This document shows, in pieces, positions 51,684-60,200 of a DNA stretch of 64,000 nt. How positions within the stretch are numbered: the first letter of the stretch is position 1; each line of letters begins with the position of its first letter. The stretch is from DTU072 sp050309775. GTDB lineage: Bacteria; Bacillota; Clostridia; Christensenellales; DTU072. The notes under the pieces are model-generated. The model was given only the letters and a program-made list of their open reading frames with translations. It ran no database searches and was not told where the DNA came from. The stretch is taken from the NCBI GenBank assembly GCA_050309775.1, contig JBNRMV010000008.1:62001-126000 (forward strand), read 5' to 3'. The position numbers and the translations under genes are program-made.

Positions 51684-52733
51684 ATGAAATTTTATTCTGA
51701 TTTGGCAAAAAGCATATCTCCATACACCGCAGGCGAGCAGCCTAGGGACAAGCGCTACATAAAGCTGAACACCAACGAAAACGCTTATCCGCCCAGCCCC
51801 AAGGTGGCGGGACTGCTCAAAAATGTCGATACGGCAAGTTTGCGGCTTTATCCCGACCCCGAAACGCTGTTTTTGAAGCAAGCCATAGCAAAAGTAAAGA
51901 AAACCAAGGTCAAAAATATTTTTACCGGCAACGGCAGCGACGAAGTGTTATCAATGTGTTTTGCGGCTTTCTTCAATAGGGCAGATGAAATAGCTTATGC
52001 CGACATTACATATAGTTTTTATCAGGTTTATGCGGCATATTATGGCTTACGCTCAAAAATTATTCCGCTGAAAGAGTACGCAGTTTGCCCTGAGGATTAT
52101 TATCAATTAGATTGCAAGGGCGTAATTATTGCCAACCCCAACGCGCCGACGGGTATGACTCTGTCATTTGACGAAATAAAAGAGATTGTGGCGCGAAATC
52201 GTGACAAAATAGTCATAATCGACCAAGCCTATGCAGTTTTTTCAGGAGTGGATATAGCCTGTCTAATAAATGAATTTGACAACCTTGTAGTAGTTGAGAC
52301 GCTTTCAAAAAGCCATGCGCTTGCCGGGATAAGGTGCGGCTATGCTTTGGCAAATGAAAACCTTATCAAAGCTCTGGAACGCATAAAGGACAGCATAAAC
52401 AGCTATACCATAAATCGCCTCAGCCTTGAAGTAGCCGCAGCGGCTTTGCTGGACGAGGAGTACTATGACGCCATTACGCAAAAAATAGTACGCACTCGCC
52501 AAAGGGTCTTTGATGAAATCAACAAAGCCGGCATAAAAGTTCTGGAATCGGGAGCAAATTTTTTATTTGTCTTACTTGACAATGCCAAAGAAATTTATTT
52601 GGCGCTTAAAGAAAGAGGCGTGCTTGTAAGATATTTTGACAAGCCGGGCATAAACAATTTTATCCGTGTAACAATAGGCACTGACGAACAAATGGATGAG
52701 ATGCTGAAAGTATTGAAAGACTTGTTGGCATAA
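51684..52733 (+). CDS. hisC: Histidinol-phosphate aminotransferase-like enzyme
   Basis: 349 residues, a fold-type I PLP aminotransferase. It opens with the HisC-like KSISPYTAGEQPRDKRYIKLNTNEN stretch, followed by LRLYPDPE and NIFTGNGSDEVL. The PLP lysine is Lys209 in ETLSKSHALAGIRCGYAL and NPNAPTGMTLS is the family aspartate/asparagine region. HisC converts imidazole acetol phosphate to histidinol phosphate with glutamate. No other his genes are next to it, so a related role (aromatic amino acid or another phosphorylated substrate) is possible. A promoter directly upstream suggests a single-gene unit. Confidence 0.82.
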   Translation: MKFYSDLAKSISPYTAGEQPRDKRYIKLNTNENAYPPSPKVAGLLKNVDTASLRLYPDPETLFLKQAIAKVKKTKVKNIFTGNGSDEVLSMCFAAFFNRADEIAYADITYSFYQVYAAYYGLRSKIIPLKEYAVCPEDYYQLDCKGVIIANPNAPTGMTLSFDEIKEIVARNRDKIVIIDQAYAVFSGVDIACLINEFDNLVVVETLSKSHALAGIRCGYALANENLIKALERIKDSINSYTINRLSLEVAAAALLDEEYYDAITQKIVRTRQRVFDEINKAGIKVLESGANFLFVLLDNAKEIYLALKERGVLVRYFDKPGINNFIRVTIGTDEQMDEMLKVLKDLLA

Positions 52734-52794
52734 CCCCCCAAAATACCTCAATATATACAGTATTATAACACCCTTTTGTGGTTATAATTTTGCT

Positions 52795-53838
52795 ATGAAT
52801 ACCAGGACGAGAACAAACCTGCATATAGGCAGCCAAGCCGGTACTTTTGCCGAGCTTGTTTCACAAAACTATAAAAGCGGCGCCGTAGCAATAATTTATG
52901 AACAGGCGCACAGAGCATTGGCGGAGAGCATCTGCGATGAGCTGTACAAAAAGGGCAACCGCTCAAAGCTGTGTGAAACAGGCAGCCAAAGCACCACGAA
53001 CTTTGGCGAGCATATCCGTTTTTTTATCGGCGTAGGCGGACTTGAGGCAATAAGAGCCGTAAGGCGCGCCGCCAAAGATATGCGCTTTGCCATTTATGCC
53101 ACAGAGATTTTGTCAGATTGTTTCTGCGATGGCAGTTTGAGCGCAGAAAAAAACGGATTTGCCGAAATAGCCTATTTTGATAATACCATAATCAACATTT
53201 CAGATACCCTAACTGCGGCTAAAGGATATTGCGAAACGCTTTCAATGTTTTATTCGTTGCTTGACGAGTACTGCATAAAAATGGTATTGCCGTACAGGCA
53301 TTCTGCGCTGGAGGCGCTGGTTGCGCAATACAAAAGTTTTTTTTCCAAGCCCGTGGATAAGGATTATTTTTTGCAGACGATGCTGAATTTGCTTAAATGC
53401 GGAAGCGAATATTTCAGCGCCGAGCAGCGCATACCGCTGGTATATCGGATAAGAAACAAATATGCCGCCGGAGAGTCGCTGTCAAGCCGCTTTTTTGTTT
53501 GTTATTTACTTTTTTGTCTGGGTATAATGTTTACAAAGTGGAATTTTAATGATATGCTAATACCAGCTGCCACTCAGCCCTTCGCTGAGCCAGGCACGGT
53601 TGAGGTCTTGAAGTCGCAAAGCGCAAAAATCAGCGATTGTTTGTTTTCGAGGCAAGAACTCAACGCCGTATCGATGGTCATCAGAGCCATGGGCGTCAGC
53701 CTTGAAGGCATCGATGTTGCAGAGCATCTGGCTATGATTATTGAAGAAAGTCGGCGTTCGGAAGGATTGGCAAATATCATAAATAACACAGGAGTAATGG
53801 AAAGACTGATAAATTATGAAGAACACGAAGGATATTGA
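52795..53838 (+). CDS. Degenerate dehydroquinate synthase / glycerol-1-phosphate dehydrogenase-like protein
   Basis: 347 residues, cytoplasmic. The N-terminal half reads as the alternating pattern of the iron-ADH/DHQS/G1P dehydrogenase fold (AVAIIYEQAHRALAESICDELYKKG, then FFIGVGGLEAIRAVRRAAKDMRFAIYATEI), but the canonical G-G-G-S/T-x-x-D nucleotide loop is reduced to GVGG and the metal-binding His pair is not evident. It may be an inactive or divergent member. The gene overlaps a downstream HAD phosphatase by 23 bases, an arrangement that recalls the araM-araL pair, which supports but does not prove the call. There is no Shine-Dalgarno; TATAAT ends six bases before the ATG. Confidence 0.45.
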   Translation: MNTRTRTNLHIGSQAGTFAELVSQNYKSGAVAIIYEQAHRALAESICDELYKKGNRSKLCETGSQSTTNFGEHIRFFIGVGGLEAIRAVRRAAKDMRFAIYATEILSDCFCDGSLSAEKNGFAEIAYFDNTIINISDTLTAAKGYCETLSMFYSLLDEYCIKMVLPYRHSALEALVAQYKSFFSKPVDKDYFLQTMLNLLKCGSEYFSAEQRIPLVYRIRNKYAAGESLSSRFFVCYLLFCLGIMFTKWNFNDMLIPAATQPFAEPGTVEVLKSQSAKISDCLFSRQELNAVSMVIRAMGVSLEGIDVAEHLAMIIEESRRSEGLANIINNTGVMERLINYEEHEGY

Positions 53839-54589
53839 TTTATTTCTCTTTGACCTTGACGGCACAGTAAACATGGGCGAACAGCCGCTTGAAGGCGCTA
53901 TTGCCACGCTGAACAGATTGACAGAGGCCGGCAAGATGGTTTGTTTTGTCACCAACAATAGCTCAAAATCCAAATACGATTATTACGAAAAAATTCACAG
54001 ACTGGGATACAAGGCGAAGATTGAACAAATCATCACCTCAGGTATGGCAACGGCCCAATTTCTTTCAAGACACCGCCCGTACAAGTCGGTTTTTGTGTTG
54101 GGTACTGATGAGTTGAAGAGAGAAATGAGCGACTATGGCATTGAAATAAGGGATGACGGCGACATTGTAGTGTTGGGCTTTGATACATCGCTTACATATG
54201 ACAAATTGTTTCATGCTTGCATTTTGCTGGAGCAGGGCAGGGAGTTTATCGCAACGCACCCCGATTTTGTCTGCCCTTCGGAATATGGCAACATGCCCGA
54301 TACCGGCGCTATTATGGCGCTTATCGAAAAGACAAACGGCAGAACGCCGTCAGTCGTCATAGGTAAGCCCAATGCCCCGATGGCGGAGTTTGTTTTTGAC
54401 CATTGCCATGTTGTGCCCGAAAAAGTCGCTATGGTGGGCGACAGGCTGTACACCGATATCCTTTTCGGCAAGAACAACAAAATGACCAGCATACTTGTGC
54501 TGACGGGAGAAACAACGGTAGAAATGCTCAATGCATCTGATATCAAGCCGGATATTGTACTGAACTCCATAAACGATATCGAAATATGA
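53816..54589 (+). CDS. HAD-IIA family phosphatase (NagD/AraL-like)
   Basis: 257 residues. Motif I is LFDLDGT with Asp13 (nucleophile) and Asp15; motif II is FVTNNSSKS; motif III contains the Lys of VIGKPNAP; motif IV is AMVGDRLYTDILFG. The cap inserted between motifs II and III is the large alpha/beta type of subclass IIA, as in NagD and AraL, which dephosphorylate small sugar phosphates and other monophosphates. The start lies inside the preceding gene, so expression is coupled. Glycerol 1-phosphate or a sugar phosphate is a reasonable guess from the neighbour, not shown by the sequence. Confidence 0.85.
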   Translation: MKNTKDIDLFLFDLDGTVNMGEQPLEGAIATLNRLTEAGKMVCFVTNNSSKSKYDYYEKIHRLGYKAKIEQIITSGMATAQFLSRHRPYKSVFVLGTDELKREMSDYGIEIRDDGDIVVLGFDTSLTYDKLFHACILLEQGREFIATHPDFVCPSEYGNMPDTGAIMALIEKTNGRTPSVVIGKPNAPMAEFVFDHCHVVPEKVAMVGDRLYTDILFGKNNKMTSILVLTGETTVEMLNASDIKPDIVLNSINDIEI

Positions 54590-54630
54590 CCAAGATTTTG
54601 ATTGCGGCAAATAAGCATAAAGAAAAAAAC

Positions 54631-54659
54631 TTGCAATCAAAGGCTTTGTATTATATAAT
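54631..54659 (+). promoter_or_regulatory. Promoter of the propeller-like lipoprotein gene
   Basis: TTGCAA (54631-54636), a 17-base spacer and TATAAT (54654-54659); leader of about 30 bases containing CGGAG before the ATG at 54696. Confidence 0.7.
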
Positions 54660-54695
54660 ATGTTAATAAAATCCTAGTTTCGGAGTAATTTTAGA

Positions 54696-56129
54696 ATGAG
54701 TAAGAGAATTATATGGATTATAATATGCCTGCTTGTGGGTGCTTTTATATTGACCGGCTGCGTGGAGAACTTCAAGCAAGACGCTATTGCCGGTGATTAT
54801 TCAAACAAAACAGTCACCTCAAACGGCGGCATGGCGGTTACTTACGGCAAGTATCTTTATTTCATAAACGGCTATGCGGAACAATCCGATGAGAACGAAT
54901 TTGGCAAGGTGCTGAAAGGCGCTATTGCAAGAGTGGAATTGGATGCCCAACGCAAACCCAAGAAGGATACCTTTACGGTTGTTGTCCCGAAGAAGGTTTA
55001 TTCCACAGAAAAAAATTATGGCGGACTTTATATTTTCAACGACTACATATATTATTCGACTACCAGTATGGACAAAGATAGCAAAGGCGAGCCCAAAACA
55101 GCAGAAATGGTTATTATGCGCACCAAGGTTGACGGCACGAACACCCAGGTGATAGCCGAATTTGATTCCCATTCCGTACCCTACAAAGTATCGGGTGACA
55201 AACTTGTATATATAGAAAAACAAATGGTCTGCCGCATTGACCTGTCCAACAAAAAATTTGCCAAACAAACCGTTGTCGAAGGCGTTGATTCGGCATATTT
55301 CTTCACAAAACCGACTGCAGGCAGCACAATGGACAACTATGTCTTTTATTCAAAGACTGATGCCGACACTTCCAGGAAGACCATATACGCTATGGCGATA
55401 GACGGCGACAAAAATGCCGCAATCATAAGCAGCGATATGCTCAATCCCGATGCATTGCTGACTCCGACAATTATTGAAGTAAAGAACAATGCCGACAAAC
55501 TGACTGTTTTTTACAGTCTGACCGACAACCGCCCCAATCAGCCGGCTGCCGGACTATATTCCTACACATATGACGCCAGCTTGAATTTCAACAAAGAAAA
55601 CCTTGTGCGGTACACCAACAACCCCACAACAACCAAGGGATTTGAATACAAAAACTTTTATTTTGCAGAGGACAAGGTGCTGGCTTTTGGTTCGGCAACA
55701 AACGCATCTGATACATCGGTATCTAAGATTGATGTATACTCCTTGAACGGGAATTATGAGTACAATGCCATAACCTTTGCCGCCACAGTTGTGCCTTATG
55801 AATTCCAAGCAGTAAAGAGCGATGCACAGACGGCATATTACATGTATTATACCGCTTCAGACAAACTTTATAAAATAAAGTTGTTTGATGTCAACGAAGA
55901 AGGTTTGGTCAAGGTGGAAGGCGACGCCATGGTATGTTACAGCGGCTCATTCAGTTCGCAATGGATAGGCGCAGAGATAATAGACGGCACGCTTTATTTC
56001 TTCAACAGCACCATCAGCAACAATATATTCTACCTCAATCTTGACACGGTCGTGGACAGAGACCCAGAGACGCAAAAAGCCAGCCTGTTGGGACGCATGA
56101 CAGATGCCGACAGAATAAGCGCGCTTTAA
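54696..56129 (+). CDS. Lipoprotein with DUF5050-like beta-propeller
   Basis: 477 residues. A signal peptide ends in lipobox LTGC (Cys22). The remainder has repeated strands of the YIYYST / KLVYIEKQMVCRIDL / YYMYYTASDKLYKIKL type, the look of five- or six-bladed propellers in DUF5050 (LRP1-like) proteins of clostridia. Blades start near residues 50, 105, 155, 205, 300 and 375. Such proteins sit on the outer face of the membrane; the ligand is unknown. It has its own promoter and a clean terminator, so it is a single-gene unit between cytoplasmic genes and the zinc-ribbon protein. Confidence 0.72.
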   Translation: MSKRIIWIIICLLVGAFILTGCVENFKQDAIAGDYSNKTVTSNGGMAVTYGKYLYFINGYAEQSDENEFGKVLKGAIARVELDAQRKPKKDTFTVVVPKKVYSTEKNYGGLYIFNDYIYYSTTSMDKDSKGEPKTAEMVIMRTKVDGTNTQVIAEFDSHSVPYKVSGDKLVYIEKQMVCRIDLSNKKFAKQTVVEGVDSAYFFTKPTAGSTMDNYVFYSKTDADTSRKTIYAMAIDGDKNAAIISSDMLNPDALLTPTIIEVKNNADKLTVFYSLTDNRPNQPAAGLYSYTYDASLNFNKENLVRYTNNPTTTKGFEYKNFYFAEDKVLAFGSATNASDTSVSKIDVYSLNGNYEYNAITFAATVVPYEFQAVKSDAQTAYYMYYTASDKLYKIKLFDVNEEGLVKVEGDAMVCYSGSFSSQWIGAEIIDGTLYFFNSTISNNIFYLNLDTVVDRDPETQKASLLGRMTDADRISAL

Positions 56130-56160
56130 TAAACGATTAAAAAGCCCCAAAAAACCTCAT

Positions 56161-56195
56161 AGGCTGTTTCCTGAAAAAAGGGAGGCAGCCTTTTT
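56161..56195 (+). terminator. Intrinsic terminator after the propeller lipoprotein
   Basis: AGGCTG (56161-56166) pairs with CAGCCT (56186-56191), extended inward by TTTCCT against AGGGAG with wobble pairs, and is followed by five T. Confidence 0.85.
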
Positions 56196-56295
56196 ATATT
56201 TGATTGTACAAGTATGCGTAAGGACGGCATATGTTAATTATCGGCAAGGCGCAGGCAGTTTTGCTGAAAAGTAGCCAAATATTATGAAAAAACAG

Positions 56296-56324
56296 TTTAC
56301 AAAATAATGTTTAGTCAATATAAT
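56296..56324 (+). promoter_or_regulatory. Promoter of the zinc-ribbon acidic protein
   Basis: TTTACA (56296-56301), 17 bases, TATAAT (56319-56324). Leader about 45 bases with AGGAGG before the ATG at 56376. Confidence 0.72.
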
Positions 56325-56375
56325 ATATCCAAAATGAATATAGCATGCGATTTATGCGCAAATTCAGGAGGAACT

Positions 56376-56915
56376 ATGCCAAAATATAAGCTGTGCCCTA
56401 GATGCGAAATAAACTACATTCTCAACGATGCAGAGTATTGTGAGATTTGTCAGCTTGAGATAGCCGGAAAACTGCGCGAAGAAGAAGAGGATATTGAAGA
56501 CGACAGCGAAATCTGTCCAAGGTGCCGCATAAACTACCTTAGCGACGGCGAGAAGTTCTGCGAGACTTGCATTCTTGAAATAGAGGTGGACAAGGCAAAG
56601 AAGAAAATAATTGACGACATCGAGCCTGACGAATGGTCAAAGATAGACGAAGGCGACGATGACACCGAAGAGGTCATTGAGGACGAAGAAATAGAAGAAG
56701 TGCCGATTTCTCTTGAGGAACTTGCCGAGACGGAGGAATGGGACGGCGACGAAAGTTTCAATGACGCAGAGGAAGAGGATATTGACGACGACCTTGACGA
56801 TTTTGATTATGACGACCTTGACGAGGATCTTGACGAGGATCTTGACGAGGATCTTGACGAGGACCTTGACGAGGATGACGACGATATCTTTGACGATGCT
56901 GACGATGACGGCTAA
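56376..56915 (+). CDS. Double zinc-ribbon protein with long acidic tail
   Basis: 179 residues from ATG 56376, which follows AGGAGGAACT; the frame is open upstream to 56307 but that part has no family look. Two similar zinc ribbons lie at the N-terminus: LCPRCEINYILNDAEYCEIC and ICPRCRINYLSDGEKFCETC, each with two C-x-x-C pairs. From residue 80 on the protein is almost entirely Asp and Glu, ending in DLDE repeats and DDDDIFDDADDDG. No signal peptide, so cytoplasmic. Acidic tails of this kind occur in proteins that contact nucleic-acid-binding partners or RNA polymerase; a role here is speculation. It has its own promoter and terminator. Confidence 0.75.
   Translation: MPKYKLCPRCEINYILNDAEYCEICQLEIAGKLREEEEDIEDDSEICPRCRINYLSDGEKFCETCILEIEVDKAKKKIIDDIEPDEWSKIDEGDDDTEEVIEDEEIEEVPISLEELAETEEWDGDESFNDAEEEDIDDDLDDFDYDDLDEDLDEDLDEDLDEDLDEDDDDIFDDADDDG
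56814..56873 (+). repeat. Five tandem 12-bp repeats coding DLDE
   Basis: Units GACCTTGACGAG or GATCTTGACGAG repeat five times without interruption. Because 12 is a multiple of three, gain or loss of units keeps the frame and changes the tail length. Confidence 0.9.
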
Positions 56916-57226
56916 CAAAAAGAAGGTCCTTGAAATAAGCAAAATTTTCCTTTTAACCGAAGCGATAAACAATAATTAAGAAACAATTTTTCTGAAAACA
57001 CAACCACAGGCTGCCAAAAGTCATAGAATGGGAGCCTGTTCTTTATGTTATTTGCACATTTGCCGATTTTTTCACTTGGCAATGCTAATCGATGCCGCCG
57101 CGCAGCGATTGCTTGCAGCGCAGCAACTTAAAAGTAAAATTCTAAAAAAGACTTTTATATTTATTATATATATGTTATTATATTTCTGTATATTAGATTA
57201 TATAGACAGAAAGAGAGGTCAGCAGA
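56916..57226. other. Intergenic region without a gene
   Basis: This 311-base stretch holds a terminator-like hairpin (57006-57039) and then a very A/T-rich segment at about 57140-57210 with many TATA-like words but no convincing -35/-10 pair. GAGAGG just before 57227 is the ribosome binding site of the next gene. No supported ORF was seen. Confidence 0.6.
57006..57044 (+). terminator. Probable terminator of the zinc-ribbon gene
   Basis: ACAGGCT (57006-57012) pairs with AGCCTGT (57033-57039), with an inner CC/GG pair and a T-rich tail (TCTTT). Confidence 0.6.
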
Positions 57227-60200
57227 ATGAATTCCAGATTAAGAAAGGCTATTATTATTCCGGTTCTTGCTATTTGCGTGATGGTTATTTTCATGCTTTC
57301 TGTCACAGCAACGCTTAGAGCCGAAAGACATTCTGCGCAGGCTGCCGTAGCCGATTTGGAATTTACCGTAGAAGCAGGAATTTACGATGCCGACACAGGA
57401 ACATGGATGGCTTATTTGGACGGTACTTCCTATGAACATATTTCTTTCAGATTTTTATTGACTAGCCCCAACAAAAATCCCAGCATTACGCAATTCAATT
57501 ATGTTGAAGGCACCAGCGATGCCGCTGTTCGCGCCAGCATGGATTGGAAGGAGCACGGCGAAGGCAACGAATTGTTGAGGCCCGACAATATGCACAAAGC
57601 CGAATTTGACGGCGAAGAGTATATGATTTGGACTTATCCAAGGGAAGAGTCGTATGACCGCTACATAAAGTTCCGCGCCATTGCCGAGACAACAACAGGC
57701 ACGGGGCAGCCCATTACGGAAGAATACAGACACAACAGCGTATTTCATATTATTTACAACAACGCCGTCGACCCGACGGATATCATAATTGACAGAGTAG
57801 ACGCTTTTTATTATTCGGGCGCTTCTTGGAGAACTTACTCTACCGTACAAGGCAACCCCAACAATATCTGGATTTCCACTCAACTGCGTTTTGACATCAT
57901 CAGCCCGGGGACCACTCCGAACAAGAAATTCTACTACTCCATTGACGGCATTACCGACATGAACAGCACGGAAAAAACATGGCACCCCGCCAACGGAGAT
58001 ACGCCGAACATGTGCATTATTCAAACCAACCTCAACGGACCCGTGCATTTCAGAGTTACCGACCAAAACGGCGTCATAAAAGGTTATCGCACCACCGACA
58101 CCAACGGCGCGACCATTTATGCAAGAATGGATATCGAAACGCCGGAAATTGAGATCAGGGCGCAATCCACCAGAATAAACGCCAATGGCGAGACCGAAAT
58201 ATATGACTACACCTCCGATAGGTGGAGCTACAATGACATTACATATATCATCACTCCGACGAAAAAAGGCGAGTCTCCTGTACGCTATGAATACAGAGTT
58301 ACGGGAGTCAATGACTGGACGGCGCTTGCAAAGAATACTGGCGGCGGCGGTGAATTTTATACCCTTCCGCTAAACAGAACCACCGAAAACATTTATTTCC
58401 GCGCCATCAGCGACGCCAACAAGGAATCGGTTTCAAGCGGCAGATACAGCGCATATATAGACAAACAACAACCTGTGGTATCCATAACCGCAAGGGACAA
58501 ACTAAATACGGATATCCGTTCATTCGGTACAAACCCGGGAAGCGGTTATCGCGTTGGTTATGCCAGCGACAGCATTACCTTCACTGTCTACAACAGAACG
58601 CCCGAAGGCAACCTGATTTTTAATGAATCTCCATTATATTATACTTATAAGTATACATATATTGACAACAATGGCGATATCCAAGAAACAGACTATGCCC
58701 CCATGTCCGCAAGCCCCGATGGACAAGGATATACTTTTTATTCTTTTACCGACGCGGTATACTCATCTGCGCCCATAAACAGAAGGACTTATACCGTCAG
58801 GCTGGAGTCACGCTCGGGGTTGTATGACGAAAAGACTTTTGTTGCAAGCATTCTTTACAGCGATTTTTCCATAAGCCTTGATTTGGTATCCAGAATAGAG
58901 AACGAAAAGGGCTGGGCGAACGCGCCTATACCTGTTTATATAAATGCGCCGATAATGGACAAATATATCTTTGCTTACGGCATATCGGGGACGGGTTATG
59001 AGAATTTTGAAAAGACCTTTGTTTGGGCTGCGGACGGCAGCGGAGAGGGCGACGACATCGTCAAAGATGTTTCGGCAGACTATGCGGATTTGGCAGAGAA
59101 TGACCCTGGTTACATTCCGCCCGGCATGGCAAAATTCAGGATATATCTTTCGACATCAGTAGAAAGAAGATATTTTAAAATATACGCCTACAATGCCGCC
59201 GAAGTAAAGAGCAAAAACGAGGTCAATACTCCGGAAATAAGGCTTGACCTTGCAACGCCGAATGTCGATATCACGGCGCTTGTGCAACACTCTGACATTG
59301 TCATAAACCCCGGAGAGTGGGCAAACGGCAATATAGAATTGACGCTGGACTCAAAGACCGTCGACGAAATAAGTCTGTCGGGTATTGAATGCGAACTTAT
59401 GGTTGACAGCAACATTCCCGAAAGAGTGCTGCAATCTTTGCTGGACAACGACGGACTGCCTTTGGGCAAATTCAAATACCTTTTTGAAATACCTGAAGGA
59501 CAAGGCGATATCTTCTCAAAAACGCTTATGTTCCGCCTCACAAGCGGCTCGGGGCTGCAGAACTTTGTTTATTTTGACGCCCGCATTGACAAGAGAAGCA
59601 TTTTGCTCAACTATGTATATGACGAACTCAATAATGACAGCCTTTTGGTTTACAATGCAGACAACCCTGTATTCAGTGCCGAAACTCAGCCTGTCTGCAA
59701 AGATATCGAATTCAGATTCAGCAGCAATCACAACGGACATTTCAATTATTGGTACAGGATTGACAACGGCGCGCTTGCTCAAGGAGCCGGTGACACTCCG
59801 TTGCAGGTTGCTATTGACCATAGTTCCCAAGGTGTCATAGTTTTGGAATTCTGGCTTGAAAGTCATGCGGTGGACGCCGAAGGCAACAAGAGCGTCACCA
59901 ACACTTATACCATACAAATTCCCTACAACTGTTCTTCAATAAATATTACCGCAGCCATTCAGCCCCAGGCGCCGGGCTACAATCGGGACAACCAAACCGG
60001 CTGGATTGAAGGGCCGCTGAGCATACTCATAAACTTGCCGGCAGGCGAAGAATACGAAGACTATACTTACGGCATGATTATATTGTACGACAAGACGCCG
60101 GTACAATTTTATGACGAAAACAATCTGACCGAACTCAACCAAAAATCAGACATATATGATTATGCCATAATGGTGTCGCTCATCAACGGGGCCTTTGATT

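Noticed and set aside
57140..57215. TATA-rich words as the promoter of the 2,020-residue protein gene
   Set aside because: Several TATAAT-like words occur by composition and none has a convincing -35 at 16-18 bases.
57028..57318. A 96-codon plus-strand frame before the 2,020-residue protein gene
   Set aside because: It runs through an A/T-rich intergenic region and into the next gene in another frame, with no ribosome binding site.
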